A DNA stretch of 64,000 nucleotides from positions 889,353 to 953,352 of the forward strand of contig JAOQNJ010000001.1 in the NCBI GenBank assembly GCA_025961275.1, read 5' to 3'. The notes beneath the pieces are model-generated. The model was not told the DNA's origin, did no database searches, and worked only from the letters and a program-made list of their open reading frames with translations. A program made the position numbers and the translations under genes. Positions 49,889-59,504 of the stretch are shown in pieces. The DNA is from Providencia alcalifaciens (GTDB taxonomy: Bacteria; Pseudomonadota; Gammaproteobacteria; Enterobacterales; Enterobacteriaceae). The stretch's first letter is position 1. Each line of letters opens with the position of its first letter.

Positions 49889-50914
49889 TATAAAATCTCT
49901 CTATAAATAATTGCATGCCTGTTTATTTTTTATACAAAAATATAAACATTATGGCTAAATATTAATTATGCAATTTAAAATAAACTAATAAATAACAAAG
50001 CTATGCTGATTTTATTCAGCAAAATGAATATTAGAGAGAGACGCTATAATGCACCGCACCAGTAGTGTTCACTGGACAGGATAGCTGAAAGGAAAAGCCG
50101 ATGTGTCGTTCTTTTTTGGGTCTTACTGAATTTAATGCTATTCACGCTAAGCATGATATCTCATTCATTTCATCGGATGGACATCCACCCAAGTTACTCC
50201 GAATCCTCATATAAGTGATATTAACGAGCTACTTTTACCACGCCAAATTTATTAAGTCAATGAATATAAACACATTTCCAAATTGCATATTAAGTGAATA
50301 ATTATGCACTTAATATATTGTAAGCCCTTATTTGTTCAAAAATAAGCGAATAACCAACCATATAAAACTCACTAAATAACCGAATTTTTTATCGATAAAA
50401 ATAAATTTTTCACTGTTATATTTTGTCAAGAAACACCTGTTACCACACATACGTGTAGTGACTTATTCAGTAGTTAGCTTACTTATTATATTTTGAATTG
50501 GTGCAGGTATTGTCAAAAACTGCTAATACCCGATACATTTTTCCAACGAACATGGGTAAAAGTAGTCCTATATGAGTATTCCGATTTGTTTTACGTCAAA
50601 GAACGTTTCATCTACTCCTCCTTAAGGCGAATGTTCACTAAGCCCCTAGAGAACCATTCAAAAAAAGTATTCAAGCTCAATAAGTTCTAGCTTCACTATT
50701 TATCAATAGGTTAGCATTGACACCGAATGTGAACAGGCATCTTATATTCGCTTCATGTTTTATCTATATTGTCATACATCAAGATGGCATTGACTGCATA
50801 GACAGGAAAAGCCTACTATCCTAGTTATGGTGTTTATCAGAATTCTAGAGATAGCCTCATTTATCACCCATATGAAGCTCGAATTATTTTGGGTATATGC
50901 TTAAAGAGAAATAA
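49889..50914. other. 1-kb gene-poor region, mdtJ / pdxK
   Basis: AT-rich and mostly non-coding. One 37-codon frame (50101-50214) has a good ribosome binding site; the rest shows no supported gene. A CCAGT/ACTGG hairpin lies near 50062-50078. Confidence 0.5.
50101..50214 (+). CDS. possible 37-residue protein
   Basis: ATG with AAAGGA 9 bases upstream; sequence begins MCRSFLGLTEFNAIHAKHDI and ends HPPKLLRILI. No family recognised, no signal peptide or domain. It stands alone in the mdtJ/pdxK gap. It may be a genuine small protein, a leader peptide or chance. Confidence 0.25.
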   Translation: MCRSFLGLTEFNAIHAKHDISFISSDGHPPKLLRILI

Positions 50915-51763
50915 ATGGATACCTTTAACCTCACTTCAAACAGTTTTCAAAACGATGAAAACGCCACACCATTACCTTACGATGTGATATCGATACAATC
51001 ACAAGTTGTTTACGGTAGCGTTGGCAACAGTATTGCAGTTCCAGCGCTGATGAAACAAGGATTAAGAGTCGCAGCCGTCCCGACTGTAATTCTAAGCAAT
51101 ACACCACATTACTCGACATGTCATGGCGGTGAATTACCTGGGGAGCGGTTTCGTGGTTATTTAAATGGATTAATCGAGCGTGATTGTCTCAATAATGTAC
51201 GAGCCATCCTGACAGGTTATCTAGGGTCTAAAGATAAAGCGCATGATCTTGCTCAATGGTTATCGGTAGTTCGCAGTTTACACCCTTTTATACCCATAAT
51301 TGTCGACCCCGTCATGGGTGATGAAGATAGTGGTTTTTATATACCGCCAGAAATAGCGGCAGTCTACCGTGATTACGTTATTCCTTTAGCCACTGGTATC
51401 ATTCCCAACAAATTCGAATTATCAATACTAAGTGGTCAAGAAATAAATACGCTTGACGATGCAACTACCGCCGCTCGCTTATTATTAAAAGGCAACACTC
51501 AGTGGGTTATTATTACTAGCGCATTTCAGCCCGATGAAAACAGTATTGAAGTTGTTTGTGTCACAAAAGATGATGTCGCCGTTATACGCCACAAACGTTA
51601 CCCTGTAACACCTAAAGGCACTGGAGATTTATTTGGTGCAGAATTAACAGCTCAGCTATTAGCAGGACTGTCTGTCCCCGATGCAGCCAAAATGGCCTGT
51701 TTACGTATAGAGCAAGGCATTATTCATATGGCAGCTACCGGCCGTAGTGAATTGGTCCTTTAA
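50915..51763 (+). CDS. pdxK: pyridoxine/pyridoxal/pyridoxamine kinase
   Basis: 282-residue ribokinase-fold vitamin B6 kinase. QSQVVYGSVGNSIAVPALMKQGL, PTVILSNTPHYSTCHGG, VDPVMGDEDSGFY and the anion-hole motif PVTPKGTGDLFGAEL (catalytic Asp) match E. coli PdxK (283 aa) rather than PdxY. Phosphorylates B6 vitamers to make PLP. ATG at 50915 with AAAGAG upstream. Convergent with zwf. Confidence 0.93.
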   Translation: MDTFNLTSNSFQNDENATPLPYDVISIQSQVVYGSVGNSIAVPALMKQGLRVAAVPTVILSNTPHYSTCHGGELPGERFRGYLNGLIERDCLNNVRAILTGYLGSKDKAHDLAQWLSVVRSLHPFIPIIVDPVMGDEDSGFYIPPEIAAVYRDYVIPLATGIIPNKFELSILSGQEINTLDDATTAARLLLKGNTQWVIITSAFQPDENSIEVVCVTKDDVAVIRHKRYPVTPKGTGDLFGAELTAQLLAGLSVPDAAKMACLRIEQGIIHMAATGRSELVL

Positions 51764-51767
51764 ACAT

Positions 51768-51801
51768 AAAAAAAGCCAGTTGACTAACTCAAGCAACTGG
51801 C
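51768..51801 (-). terminator. zwf terminator
   Basis: On the minus strand GCCAGTTG/CAACTGGC is followed by seven T, 25 bases beyond the zwf stop. Confidence 0.85.
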
Positions 51802-51825
51802 AATTCCATTTTATGATATTAAAGA

Positions 51826-53301
51826 TTACTCAAATTCGTTCCATGAGCGGCCATCACGTGTGATCATCGCAACAGAAGCAATAGGCCCCCAAGTTCCGGC
51901 TTGGTATGGCTTAGGTGATTCATTATCCATTGCCCAAGCATCCATGATGGAATCAACAAATTTCCACGCTTCTTCAACTTCATCACGGCGTACAAATAGC
52001 GCTTGAATACCGCGCATTGCTTCAAGCAATAAGCGCTCATAAGCATCTGCTAAGTGGGTTTGATTAAAGGTTTCAGAGAAACTTAAATCCAACTTAGTGG
52101 TTTGCAAGCGGTGTTTATGATCCAAGCCCGGAGCCTTGTTCATGATCTCAATATCAATCCCTTCATCTGGTTGTAGACGAATGGTCAATTTATTTTGTGG
52201 TAATTCTTGATAACTTTCAGAGAAAATATTCAACGCAGGTTTTTTAAAGTAAACCACTATCTCTGAGCATTTAGCGGGTAATCGTTTACCTGTACGTAAG
52301 TAAAAAGGAACCCCTGCCCAGCGCCAATCATCTATATCTACACGAAGTGCAACAAATGTTTCTGTCGAGCTTTGTTTATTCGCGCCTTCTTCTTCCAGAT
52401 AGCCTGGAACTTTATTCCCTTGTACAAATCCGGCAGTGTATTGACCACGAACCGCTTTTTCACGAACATTGGTATGATCAATTCGTCGTAATGAACGTAA
52501 GACCTTCACTTTTTCATCACGAATACGGTCTGAGGTTAAATCTGCAGGTGGTGACATGGCAACCATGGTTAAGATTTGTAATAAATGGTTTTGCACCATA
52601 TCACGCATCTGACCTGCTTGATCAAAATATCCCCAACGACCTTCGATGCCTACTTCTTCAGCAACAGTAATTTGGACGTGATCGATAGTTCGATTATCCC
52701 AATTATTGATAAACAGTGAGTTTGCAAATCGCAATGCTAGCAGATTTAAAACTGTTTCTTTACCGAGATAATGGTCAATACGATAGACCTGAGTTTCATC
52801 AAAATATTTTGCAACTTCATTATTTATTTCTTGTGATGATGCTAAATCTGTCCCTAATGGTTTTTCCATGACAACACGGTTTGGCTGTTTGTTAAGACCC
52901 GCATGAGCAAGCCCTTGGCACACAGAACCAAACGTATTCGGTGGCATAGCAAAATAATGAATAGCAGGTTGACCATCTTGTTTAAGCATTTCAGCTAAAA
53001 GGTCAAAACTTTCAGTTTGATTAACATCCAGATTACAGAAATCTAAACGTGCACTCAGCTTCTCCCAGAGCGCAGCATCAAGGTCTTCTTTCAAAAATTC
53101 GTTGAATGCTTTTTGAACAAATTCAATATAATCACTCTGACTCCACTGTGCACGACCTACGCCGATAATTCGTGTATCTGGGTGCAGGTAACCTGCTTTC
53201 TCCAACTGGTAAAGGGATGGAAGCAACTTACGCCGTGCGAGGTCTCCTTTGGTGCCGAAAATAATCAAATCACAGGCTTGAGCAGCATTATTTACCGCCA
53301 T
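51826..53301 (-). CDS. zwf: glucose-6-phosphate 1-dehydrogenase
   Basis: 491 residues, the same as E. coli Zwf. NADP-binding FGTKGDLARRKLLPSLYQL (about 15), the active-site signature RIDHYLGKETVLNLLALRFAN (about 175; shown here over its core RIDHYLGKE) and VREKAVRGQYTAGF are intact. First step of the oxidative pentose phosphate pathway. ATG at 53301 chosen: AGGAG 8 bases upstream and homology begins there. Two HexR palindromes lie upstream; divergent from hexR. Confidence 0.97.
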   Translation of the reverse strand: MAVNNAAQACDLIIFGTKGDLARRKLLPSLYQLEKAGYLHPDTRIIGVGRAQWSQSDYIEFVQKAFNEFLKEDLDAALWEKLSARLDFCNLDVNQTESFDLLAEMLKQDGQPAIHYFAMPPNTFGSVCQGLAHAGLNKQPNRVVMEKPLGTDLASSQEINNEVAKYFDETQVYRIDHYLGKETVLNLLALRFANSLFINNWDNRTIDHVQITVAEEVGIEGRWGYFDQAGQMRDMVQNHLLQILTMVAMSPPADLTSDRIRDEKVKVLRSLRRIDHTNVREKAVRGQYTAGFVQGNKVPGYLEEEGANKQSSTETFVALRVDIDDWRWAGVPFYLRTGKRLPAKCSEIVVYFKKPALNIFSESYQELPQNKLTIRLQPDEGIDIEIMNKAPGLDHKHRLQTTKLDLSFSETFNQTHLADAYERLLLEAMRGIQALFVRRDEVEEAWKFVDSIMDAWAMDNESPKPYQAGTWGPIASVAMITRDGRSWNEFE

Positions 53302-53330
53302 ATTGGTTCTCCTCAATTTGCGGAATTTAT

Positions 53331-53345
53331 TGTAATTTTGTTACA
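53331..53345. promoter_or_regulatory. HexR operator, zwf-proximal
   Basis: TGTAATTTTGTTACA, a TGTAA-N5-TTACA palindrome as bound by HexR in Gammaproteobacteria, 30 bp before the zwf ATG. Confidence 0.75.
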
Positions 53346-53479
53346 AAATTAGCCAGATGTTCCGTTAATGTACTCTTTTGCAAGTGTTCAGTAAATATTG
53401 ATGATACTAATCACTGCCCTTATGGTGAAAAAAACAGCAAGTACAAATTATCAAACAGTCACTGAATGGTGACAGCATC

Positions 53480-53494
53480 TGTAACTAAATTACA
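53480..53494. promoter_or_regulatory. HexR operator, distal
   Basis: TGTAACTAAATTACA, a second TGTAA-N5-TTACA palindrome, centred 149 bp from the first and about 220 bp before hexR. Confidence 0.75.
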
Positions 53495-53709
53495 AAACCG
53501 TAAATGAAATTACTGTTCTGAAAATTAGATACAGGTCATAGTTTCGTAAAAATTTCACTACAAACGCATATCATTCAGATAGGTTAGCCGTAACACATAG
53601 TATATTTCTACTTAATACACTCTGCCTTTAAAAACGATAATCAATAAGACATAGAATATCCTTATGGCAGAAAAATTTCTCCTTTCGATGAAATAGGCAC
53701 TTTCGTTAT

Positions 53710-54555
53710 ATGAATATTTTAGAGCAAATGAATAGTAGTCTTGATTTTTTAAGTAAATCAGAAAAGAAAGTTGCCGAAGTCATCTTAGGTATGCCACAAC
53801 GCGCTATTCATCTTAGCATTGCGACACTCGCTCAACTGGCTAATGTAAGTGAACCTACTGTTAACCGTTTTTGCCGTAAAATGGATACCAAAGGGTTCCC
53901 AGATTTCAAACTTCGCTTGGCGCAAAACTTGGCAAATGGCACCCCCTATGTCAACCGTAATGTTGAAGAAAGTGATACTGTTAATACTTATACGCATAAA
54001 ATTTTCGAATCTGCCATGGCTGGATTAGATAATGTCAAACATACTTTAGATATTACGGCTATCAATCGTGCTGTTGATCTGCTAACCCAAGCCCGAAAAA
54101 TTGTTTTTTTTGGATTTGGAGCCTCTGCAGCTGTAGCACACGATGCCATGAATAAATTTTTCCGTTTTAATATTCCCGTCATTTACTTTGATGATATTGT
54201 TATGCAACGCATGTGCTGTATTAATAGTAGTGAAGGCGATGTCATTGTTTTGATATCACACACTGGAAGAACCAAAGCCTTAGTCGATATGGCTCGACTC
54301 GCTCGTGAAAATGATGCAACAGTTATTGCTATCACCTCAGAAAACTCCCCTCTAGCCCAATCAGCGACTCTTTCTATTATTATTGATGTTCCAGAAGATA
54401 CGGATGTGTATATGCCGATGGTATCAAGATTAGCTCAATTAACAGTCATTGATGTCCTGACAACAGGTTTTACGTTAAGAAGAGGCGAAAAATTTAGAGA
54501 TAACTTGAAACGGGTCAAAGAAGCATTACGCGATTCGCGGTTTGATAGTTTGTAG
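53710..54555 (+). CDS. hexR: HexR transcriptional repressor (RpiR family)
   Basis: 281 residues. N-terminal HTH_6 domain with ANVSEPTVNRFCRKMDTKGFP as recognition region, and C-terminal SIS domain (about 120-260; FGFGASAAVAHDAMNKFFRF) that binds KDPG. Controls zwf, edd/eda-type and other central-carbon genes in response to Entner-Doudoroff intermediates. Eight residues shorter than E. coli HexR at the C-terminus. Upstream region has its operators. Confidence 0.96.
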   Translation: MNILEQMNSSLDFLSKSEKKVAEVILGMPQRAIHLSIATLAQLANVSEPTVNRFCRKMDTKGFPDFKLRLAQNLANGTPYVNRNVEESDTVNTYTHKIFESAMAGLDNVKHTLDITAINRAVDLLTQARKIVFFGFGASAAVAHDAMNKFFRFNIPVIYFDDIVMQRMCCINSSEGDVIVLISHTGRTKALVDMARLARENDATVIAITSENSPLAQSATLSIIIDVPEDTDVYMPMVSRLAQLTVIDVLTTGFTLRRGEKFRDNLKRVKEALRDSRFDSL

Positions 54556-54839
54556 AATAAAAAAATTCTTTGCATATTCAGGCTTTAATACTTTTACAGA
54601 CCTGATAGCATAAAACAATTACCCGTATATAATAGCGAGCTGACTCAGCGTTACTCTCTTTGAGCATATAAAATCTCGAGTACACAAAATAATTCGAGTT
54701 GAGTTTAGAGAGAAGTGAGGCAATCCTAAAGAGCATACACAAAGTATGTGACTCGGGTAGCTGAGAGTAGCTAACACAGCTGTAATTTGAAGTATGACGG
54801 GTTATTCGACACCACCACTACAAGTCAACGGAGTAATAC

Positions 54840-56282
54840 ATGACTAGACGGCTTAGAAGAACTAAAATTGTTACTACCCTAGGTCCAGCTACCGATCGTG
54901 ATAATAACCTTGAAAAGATTATCAACGCCGGTGCCAATGTTGTACGCCTCAATTTTTCTCACGGAACTCCAGAAGACCACATTCTACGTGCTAATAAAGT
55001 ACGTGAAATCGCCGCTCGTTTAGGTCGCCATGTTGCGATCCTCGGCGATTTACAAGGGCCTAAAATCCGCGTCTCTACATTCAAAGATGGGAAAGTATTC
55101 TTAAATGTTGGTGATAAATTTACGCTTGATGCCACACTTGGGAAAGGCGAAGGTGACCAACAAAAAGTCGGTATTGACTACAAAGGATTACCTGCTGACG
55201 TTGTACCTGGCGACATTTTGTTGCTTGATGATGGTCGTGTACAACTGAAAGTTCGTGAAGTTCAAGGATTACAAGTTTTCACAGAGGTTACAGTTGGTGG
55301 TCAACTGTCAAATAATAAAGGCATCAACAAACTTGGTGGGGGCCTATCAGCTGAAGCGCTCACAGATAAAGATAAACAAGATATTATTACGGCTGCTAAG
55401 ATTAATGTTGATTATTTGGCGGTATCCTTCCCTCGTTCAGGTGAAGATTTGAATTATGCGCGTCGTTTAGCACGTGATGCAGGCTGTGAGTGTCAAATTG
55501 TTGCCAAAGTAGAACGCGCAGAAGCTGTTGCAACTGATGAGGTTATGGATGAAGTTATTCTTGCGTCTGATGTCGTTATGGTTGCCCGCGGTGATTTAGG
55601 TGTTGAAATTGGTGATCCTGAGTTAGTCGCTGTTCAGAAAAAATTGATCCGTCGTTCCCGTCAATTGAACCGTGTCGTGATCACGGCAACACAGATGATG
55701 GAATCAATGATCACGAGTCCAATGCCAACACGTGCAGAAGTTATGGATGTGGCAAACGCAGTTCTTGATGGTACTGATGCTGTGATGCTTTCAGCGGAAA
55801 CAGCTGCTGGCCAATATCCAGCTGAAACTGTCGCAGCAATGGCTCAAGTATGTTTAGGCGCAGAAAAGATGCCAGGTCTAAATGTTTCTAAACACCGTTT
55901 AGATGCAGAATTTGATAGCCCTGAAGATGCTATTGCAATGTCTACTATGTATGCAGCCAATCACCTCAAAGGCGTTAAAGCAATTATTGCGATGACAGAG
56001 TCTGGTCGTACTGCACGTATGATGTCCCGTATCAGCTCAGGCTTGCCAATTTTCGCCATGTCACGCCATGAAAAAACATTGAACCAAGCGTCTCTTTATC
56101 GTGGTGTTACGCCTGTATTCTGCAGCACACATACAGATGGTATCGCGGCAGCCAATGAAGCAGTCACTCGCCTTCGTGATAATGGCTACTTGATGACAGG
56201 AGATCTGGTTCTTGTGACTCAAGGTGACCTAATGGGAACGATTGGTAGCACCAATACTTGCCGTATTTTAGAAGTTGAGTAA
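54840..56282 (+). CDS. pykA: pyruvate kinase II
   Basis: 480 residues, same as E. coli PykA. Signature [14 protein letters not shown] at the start, [10 protein letters not shown], substrate/Mg motif [11 protein letters not shown] and [10 protein letters not shown], and C-terminal regulatory domain (about 350-480). Converts PEP and ADP to pyruvate and ATP; this isozyme is AMP-activated in E. coli. GGAG lies 7 bases before the ATG. Downstream of hexR on the same strand, 284 bp apart. Confidence 0.97.
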   Translation: MTRRLRRTKIVTTLGPATDRDNNLEKIINAGANVVRLNFSHGTPEDHILRANKVREIAARLGRHVAILGDLQGPKIRVSTFKDGKVFLNVGDKFTLDATLGKGEGDQQKVGIDYKGLPADVVPGDILLLDDGRVQLKVREVQGLQVFTEVTVGGQLSNNKGINKLGGGLSAEALTDKDKQDIITAAKINVDYLAVSFPRSGEDLNYARRLARDAGCECQIVAKVERAEAVATDEVMDEVILASDVVMVARGDLGVEIGDPELVAVQKKLIRRSRQLNRVVITATQMMESMITSPMPTRAEVMDVANAVLDGTDAVMLSAETAAGQYPAETVAAMAQVCLGAEKMPGLNVSKHRLDAEFDSPEDAIAMSTMYAANHLKGVKAIIAMTESGRTARMMSRISSGLPIFAMSRHEKTLNQASLYRGVTPVFCSTHTDGIAAANEAVTRLRDNGYLMTGDLVLVTQGDLMGTIGSTNTCRILEVE

Positions 56283-56317
56283 TCAAGCTACTTAACTAAA
56301 AAAACATATAAAATGAG

Positions 56318-56340
56318 GGAGCGATAATCGCTCCTTTTTT
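56318..56340 (+). terminator. pykA terminator
   Basis: Stem GGAGCGA/TCGCTCC with a 3-base loop, followed by six T. Confidence 0.92.
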
Positions 56341-56442
56341 GTTATATTGAATCTGCTCTGCAACTATTGGTGAATAAATGAACCTATTTTTGGGGCAGTT
56401 CAATTGGCCGAGAGTTTACGGCGTTTTTCTCTAAAGGCGATA

Positions 56443-56875
56443 TTAACTTAGCTGGTTCTTTTTCCAGTCAAGATATGCTTCACCAATAACAAGCGCTATC
56501 TTATCATAATTTTCCCATGTATTTTCAACATGATAAAAGGATGATAGTCCTTGAGCTAGCACGCTTTCATAATCATCAAAAAAGCCACCTTCTTCTGCTT
56601 GAAAATAAAATTCCGTGAATTCAAAACCGTCTTTATTCACATTTTCATCAGTAAATTTCTCATCACACATGGTAATTAAAAATTCACGTCCATTCATTTT
56701 ACGCTCACGAACCGCAGCTAATTCATCAATTGATCCCTCAAGATGAAACTCCCCAACTAAGCCCGCGTTAATAAGCCAAGTAAGATAAAAACCAATATGT
56801 GTGCCGCTATTTTCATTAGGGAGTTCTTCTGGATAATCACCGTTTATAGTGCCAATCCATTCTGTCAAATGCCAT
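56443..56875 (-). pseudogene. immunity-like protein (DUF7832-type), early frameshift
   Basis: ATG at 56875 with AAGG upstream begins MAFDRMDWHYK and then stops at TGA. Removing one A from the AAA at 56845-56843 joins it to the long frame: DRMDWHY NGDYPEELPNENSGTHIG, then FYLTWLINAGL, CDEKFTDENVNKDGFEFTEFYF and YDKIALVIGEAYLDWKK. This pattern (D-W-H, GTHIG-YL-W, CDEKF) fits a family found beside polymorphic toxins as immunity proteins. Without the repair, translation could only start at a TTG (56868) lacking a ribosome binding site. No toxin gene adjoins it. The frameshift may be real or a sequence error. Confidence 0.7.
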
Positions 56876-56989
56876 TATAGACCTTGCTATCAGGTTAACT
56901 TATATGAATATATATCCAACGTCATTCTAATCGTATGTTGGGATCAAACGAAATGCTTATTGATGGCATGATTAAAATTTCTTTTAATG

Positions 56990-57025
56990 AAAAAATGCAT
57001 CTCATGATAATACTGAGATGCATTT
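56990..57025 (-). terminator. lpxM terminator
   Basis: Perfect 12-bp stem AAATGCATCTCA/TGAGATGCATTT followed on the minus strand by a T run. Confidence 0.88.
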
Positions 57026-57061
57026 CTTTGGAATTACTTTTGAACGATCAGTTAGCTTACG

Positions 57062-58030
57062 CTATAAGTCTTTACGCTGATAGGGTTCTATCTCATCAGC
57101 CTTTCTTGTTTTCAATAACTTAAGTATCCAAGTGTATTGTTCTGGATTTGGCTCAACAAGGTATTCAAGTTCTTCATTCATTCTTCGCGCGATATACTCA
57201 TCATCTTTACCGTCAATATCATCCATAGGCTCACGAATATAGATATGCAATTGATGTGTATGGTGATCATATACAGGGAATAACGGCACTATTTTGGCTT
57301 TACAGACCTTCATTAAGCGTCCAACAGCTGGAAGGGTTGCTTTATATGTGCCAAAAAAATCCACAAACTCACTGTGTTCCTCACCATGATCTTGATCCGG
57401 TAAATAAAAACCCCAGTAGCCTTGCCGTACTGATGTAATAAATGGTTTGATCCCCGCATCTCGTGAATGTAAACGCCCACCAAAGTGATAGCGCGCTTTA
57501 TTCCATAAAAAATCTGCTACCGGATTTTTTTGATGATGGAACATAGCCGCCATTTTAAGCCCTCTCGCCGCGAGTAACATAGCAGGGACATCTACAGCCC
57601 AACCGTGAGGAACCATAAAAATAACATTACTTCCCTGCTGTTTTAGACGTTCAATAATCTCTTCATTGTGCCAATGAGTTCTCGCTAAGGTTTTATCTGC
57701 CCCACGGAGACATAGCTCAGCAAGCATGACAAATGACTGTGGCGCCGTTTCAAACATTTTATCAATTAATTGCTCTCTCTCTTGTTCTGTTAAATTAGGA
57801 AAACAATACAATAGATTTATCTTTGCGCGGCGACGGGCACTTTTAGCCAACTTACCAACCCATTTACCCACTTTAGCAAGGACTGGGTCTCTAACTTTAA
57901 CAGGAATATAGGCTAAAGCAGCGAACACACCAGCACCAATCCAAACCCCCCAATATTTAGGGTGCAAATAGGATTTATGAAAGGTTGGAACATAGCCTAA
58001 TTTACTGTCGGTATCTGTATCTTTATTCAT
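57062..58030 (-). CDS. lpxM: Kdo2-lipid A myristoyltransferase (LpxM/MsbB)
   Basis: 322 residues (E. coli 323). Membrane anchor near residues 28-45, then a HtrB/MsbB acyltransferase domain with catalytic H-x4-D motif HGWAVD (about residue 140), followed by FHHQKNPVADF and DQDHGEEHSEFVDFF. Adds the final secondary acyl chain to lipid A at the inner membrane. Next to mepM-znu, as in E. coli. Confidence 0.95.
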   Translation of the reverse strand: MNKDTDTDSKLGYVPTFHKSYLHPKYWGVWIGAGVFAALAYIPVKVRDPVLAKVGKWVGKLAKSARRRAKINLLYCFPNLTEQEREQLIDKMFETAPQSFVMLAELCLRGADKTLARTHWHNEEIIERLKQQGSNVIFMVPHGWAVDVPAMLLAARGLKMAAMFHHQKNPVADFLWNKARYHFGGRLHSRDAGIKPFITSVRQGYWGFYLPDQDHGEEHSEFVDFFGTYKATLPAVGRLMKVCKAKIVPLFPVYDHHTHQLHIYIREPMDDIDGKDDEYIARRMNEELEYLVEPNPEQYTWILKLLKTRKADEIEPYQRKDL

Positions 58031-58103
58031 AGTGTACCTAAAAGAACAATTTGCGCTCTTTTATAGCTTAAAATGATAATAAGTGGAAGCTTTACCAAGA
58101 AAG

Positions 58104-58127
58104 CTGGCAGGTGCTACCACCTGCCAG
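58104..58127 (-). terminator. hairpin between mepM and lpxM
   Basis: Perfect 10-bp stem CTGGCAGGTG/CACCTGCCAG with a 4-base loop, just after the mepM stop; weak T tract, so it may only attenuate. Confidence 0.6.
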
Positions 58128-58138
58128 TAATGAAATTG

Positions 58139-59485
58139 TTAATTAATTTTCAGCTGTGATTTGGTTTCTTTCACCATCGCCAGATATTCTTTACGCTCTT
58201 TACCTGTTAAGCCACCAGAGCTTGGTAATTTAACTGTTAATGGGTTAACTGCTTGTTGGTTAATCCACATTTCAAAGTGAAGGTGTGGGCCTGTTGAACG
58301 CCCTGTATTACCTGACAGCGCGATACGATCACCACGTTTTACCTTTTGGCCTGGCTTAACTAAAAGTTGACGCAAATGCATATAGCGGGTTGTGTATTGA
58401 CGACCATGGCGGATCGCAATAAAGTTCCCCGCGGCTCCACTATATTTAGAGACAATAACTTCACCATCACCAACAGCAAGCACTGGGGTACCTACCGGCA
58501 TTGCAAAATCTACACCCTTATGAGGTGCAACTCGGCCTGTAACTGGATTGACTCTACGTGGATTAAATTGCGATGAAACTCTAAATTGCTTCGCTGTCGG
58601 GAAACGTAAAAAACCGCGCTCTAAACCATTACCTTCACTATCATAGTAACGGCCATCTTCAGCACGGAATGCATAGTAGTTTTTACCGTTGCTTTGTAAA
58701 CGCACACCGACTAATTGACTTTGCTCACTTCGACCATTAAGCATTTCACGACTCATTAATACTGTAAATTTGTCGCCTTTCTTCAATCTACGAAAATCAA
58801 TTTGCCATTGTAGCGCTTTGATCACTTCACGACCTTCGTTACGGGTTAAACCTGCTTGGGATGCGCTTAGCGCAAAACTACCATTGATCACCCCAGGAAA
58901 GACAGTATTTTCCCATTCTCCAGTACGAATATCTTTTGTTTCTTCAAATTTATTAGTATCACCAACTCGAGTATAAACACGTGTTTCGCGACGAGATATT
59001 TCCCACGTTAATGATTTGAGCTCGCCTTGTTCGGTGAGGCTCCAATTCAGCGTTTGACCAATTTTTAAATTACGTAAAGTTTTGTGCTGATTAGCAAGAG
59101 TCGCAACATCACCAGATTCGATGCCAAATTGCGTTAAAATACTCGAAAGATTATCACCACTGGCAACAACATATTCATGAGGAATAGGCGAACCATCCGC
59201 TTCACCTTCTGGACTATCAGCATCGCTATCTGCGACACCCTCATCGGATAATTGGTCACTGCTATCTTGAATAATGTCATCTGTTGCATCAGCTATAGGA
59301 GCAAATGTAAGAGGAATAACTGTATCGACAGAATTTTCGGTATCTGAGCTAGTTGTTGTGGGTAAATGAGCGGGTCGCCAAATTGTGACGACCAGCGTTG
59401 CTGCTGTTAATGTCCCTAACATTATTTTATGGGACTTAGACAGGCTACCGTAAACCTGTGCAAGCCCCTTAACCATTTGCTGCAC
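58139..59485 (-). CDS. mepM: murein DD-endopeptidase MepM
   Basis: 448 residues (E. coli 440). N-terminal membrane segment (about 22-38), an acidic Asp/Ser/Glu-rich linker (about 50-105), LysM/OapA-type domain around YVVASGDNLSSILTQFG, and a C-terminal M23 metallopeptidase with zinc ligands H..D (PHKGVDFAMPVGTP) and HLH (GPHLHFEMW). Cleaves D-Ala-mDAP crosslinks to allow wall growth. GTG at 59485 is used, with AAGGA 9 bases upstream. 19 bp after znuA on the same strand. Confidence 0.94.
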   Translation of the reverse strand: MQQMVKGLAQVYGSLSKSHKIMLGTLTAATLVVTIWRPAHLPTTTSSDTENSVDTVIPLTFAPIADATDDIIQDSSDQLSDEGVADSDADSPEGEADGSPIPHEYVVASGDNLSSILTQFGIESGDVATLANQHKTLRNLKIGQTLNWSLTEQGELKSLTWEISRRETRVYTRVGDTNKFEETKDIRTGEWENTVFPGVINGSFALSASQAGLTRNEGREVIKALQWQIDFRRLKKGDKFTVLMSREMLNGRSEQSQLVGVRLQSNGKNYYAFRAEDGRYYDSEGNGLERGFLRFPTAKQFRVSSQFNPRRVNPVTGRVAPHKGVDFAMPVGTPVLAVGDGEVIVSKYSGAAGNFIAIRHGRQYTTRYMHLRQLLVKPGQKVKRGDRIALSGNTGRSTGPHLHFEMWINQQAVNPLTVKLPSSGGLTGKERKEYLAMVKETKSQLKIN

Positions 59486-59504
59486 TAAACAATTCCTTCA
59501 TATT

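Larger units (their letters stand above)
53302..53709. promoter_or_regulatory. zwf/hexR divergent promoter region
   Basis: 408 bases holding two HexR-type palindromes. No ORF supported. Confidence 0.7.

Noticed and set aside
50493-50690. 65-codon plus-strand frame in the mdtJ/pdxK gap
   Set aside because: Starts at TTG without a ribosome binding site, no recognisable domain, AT-rich background composition.
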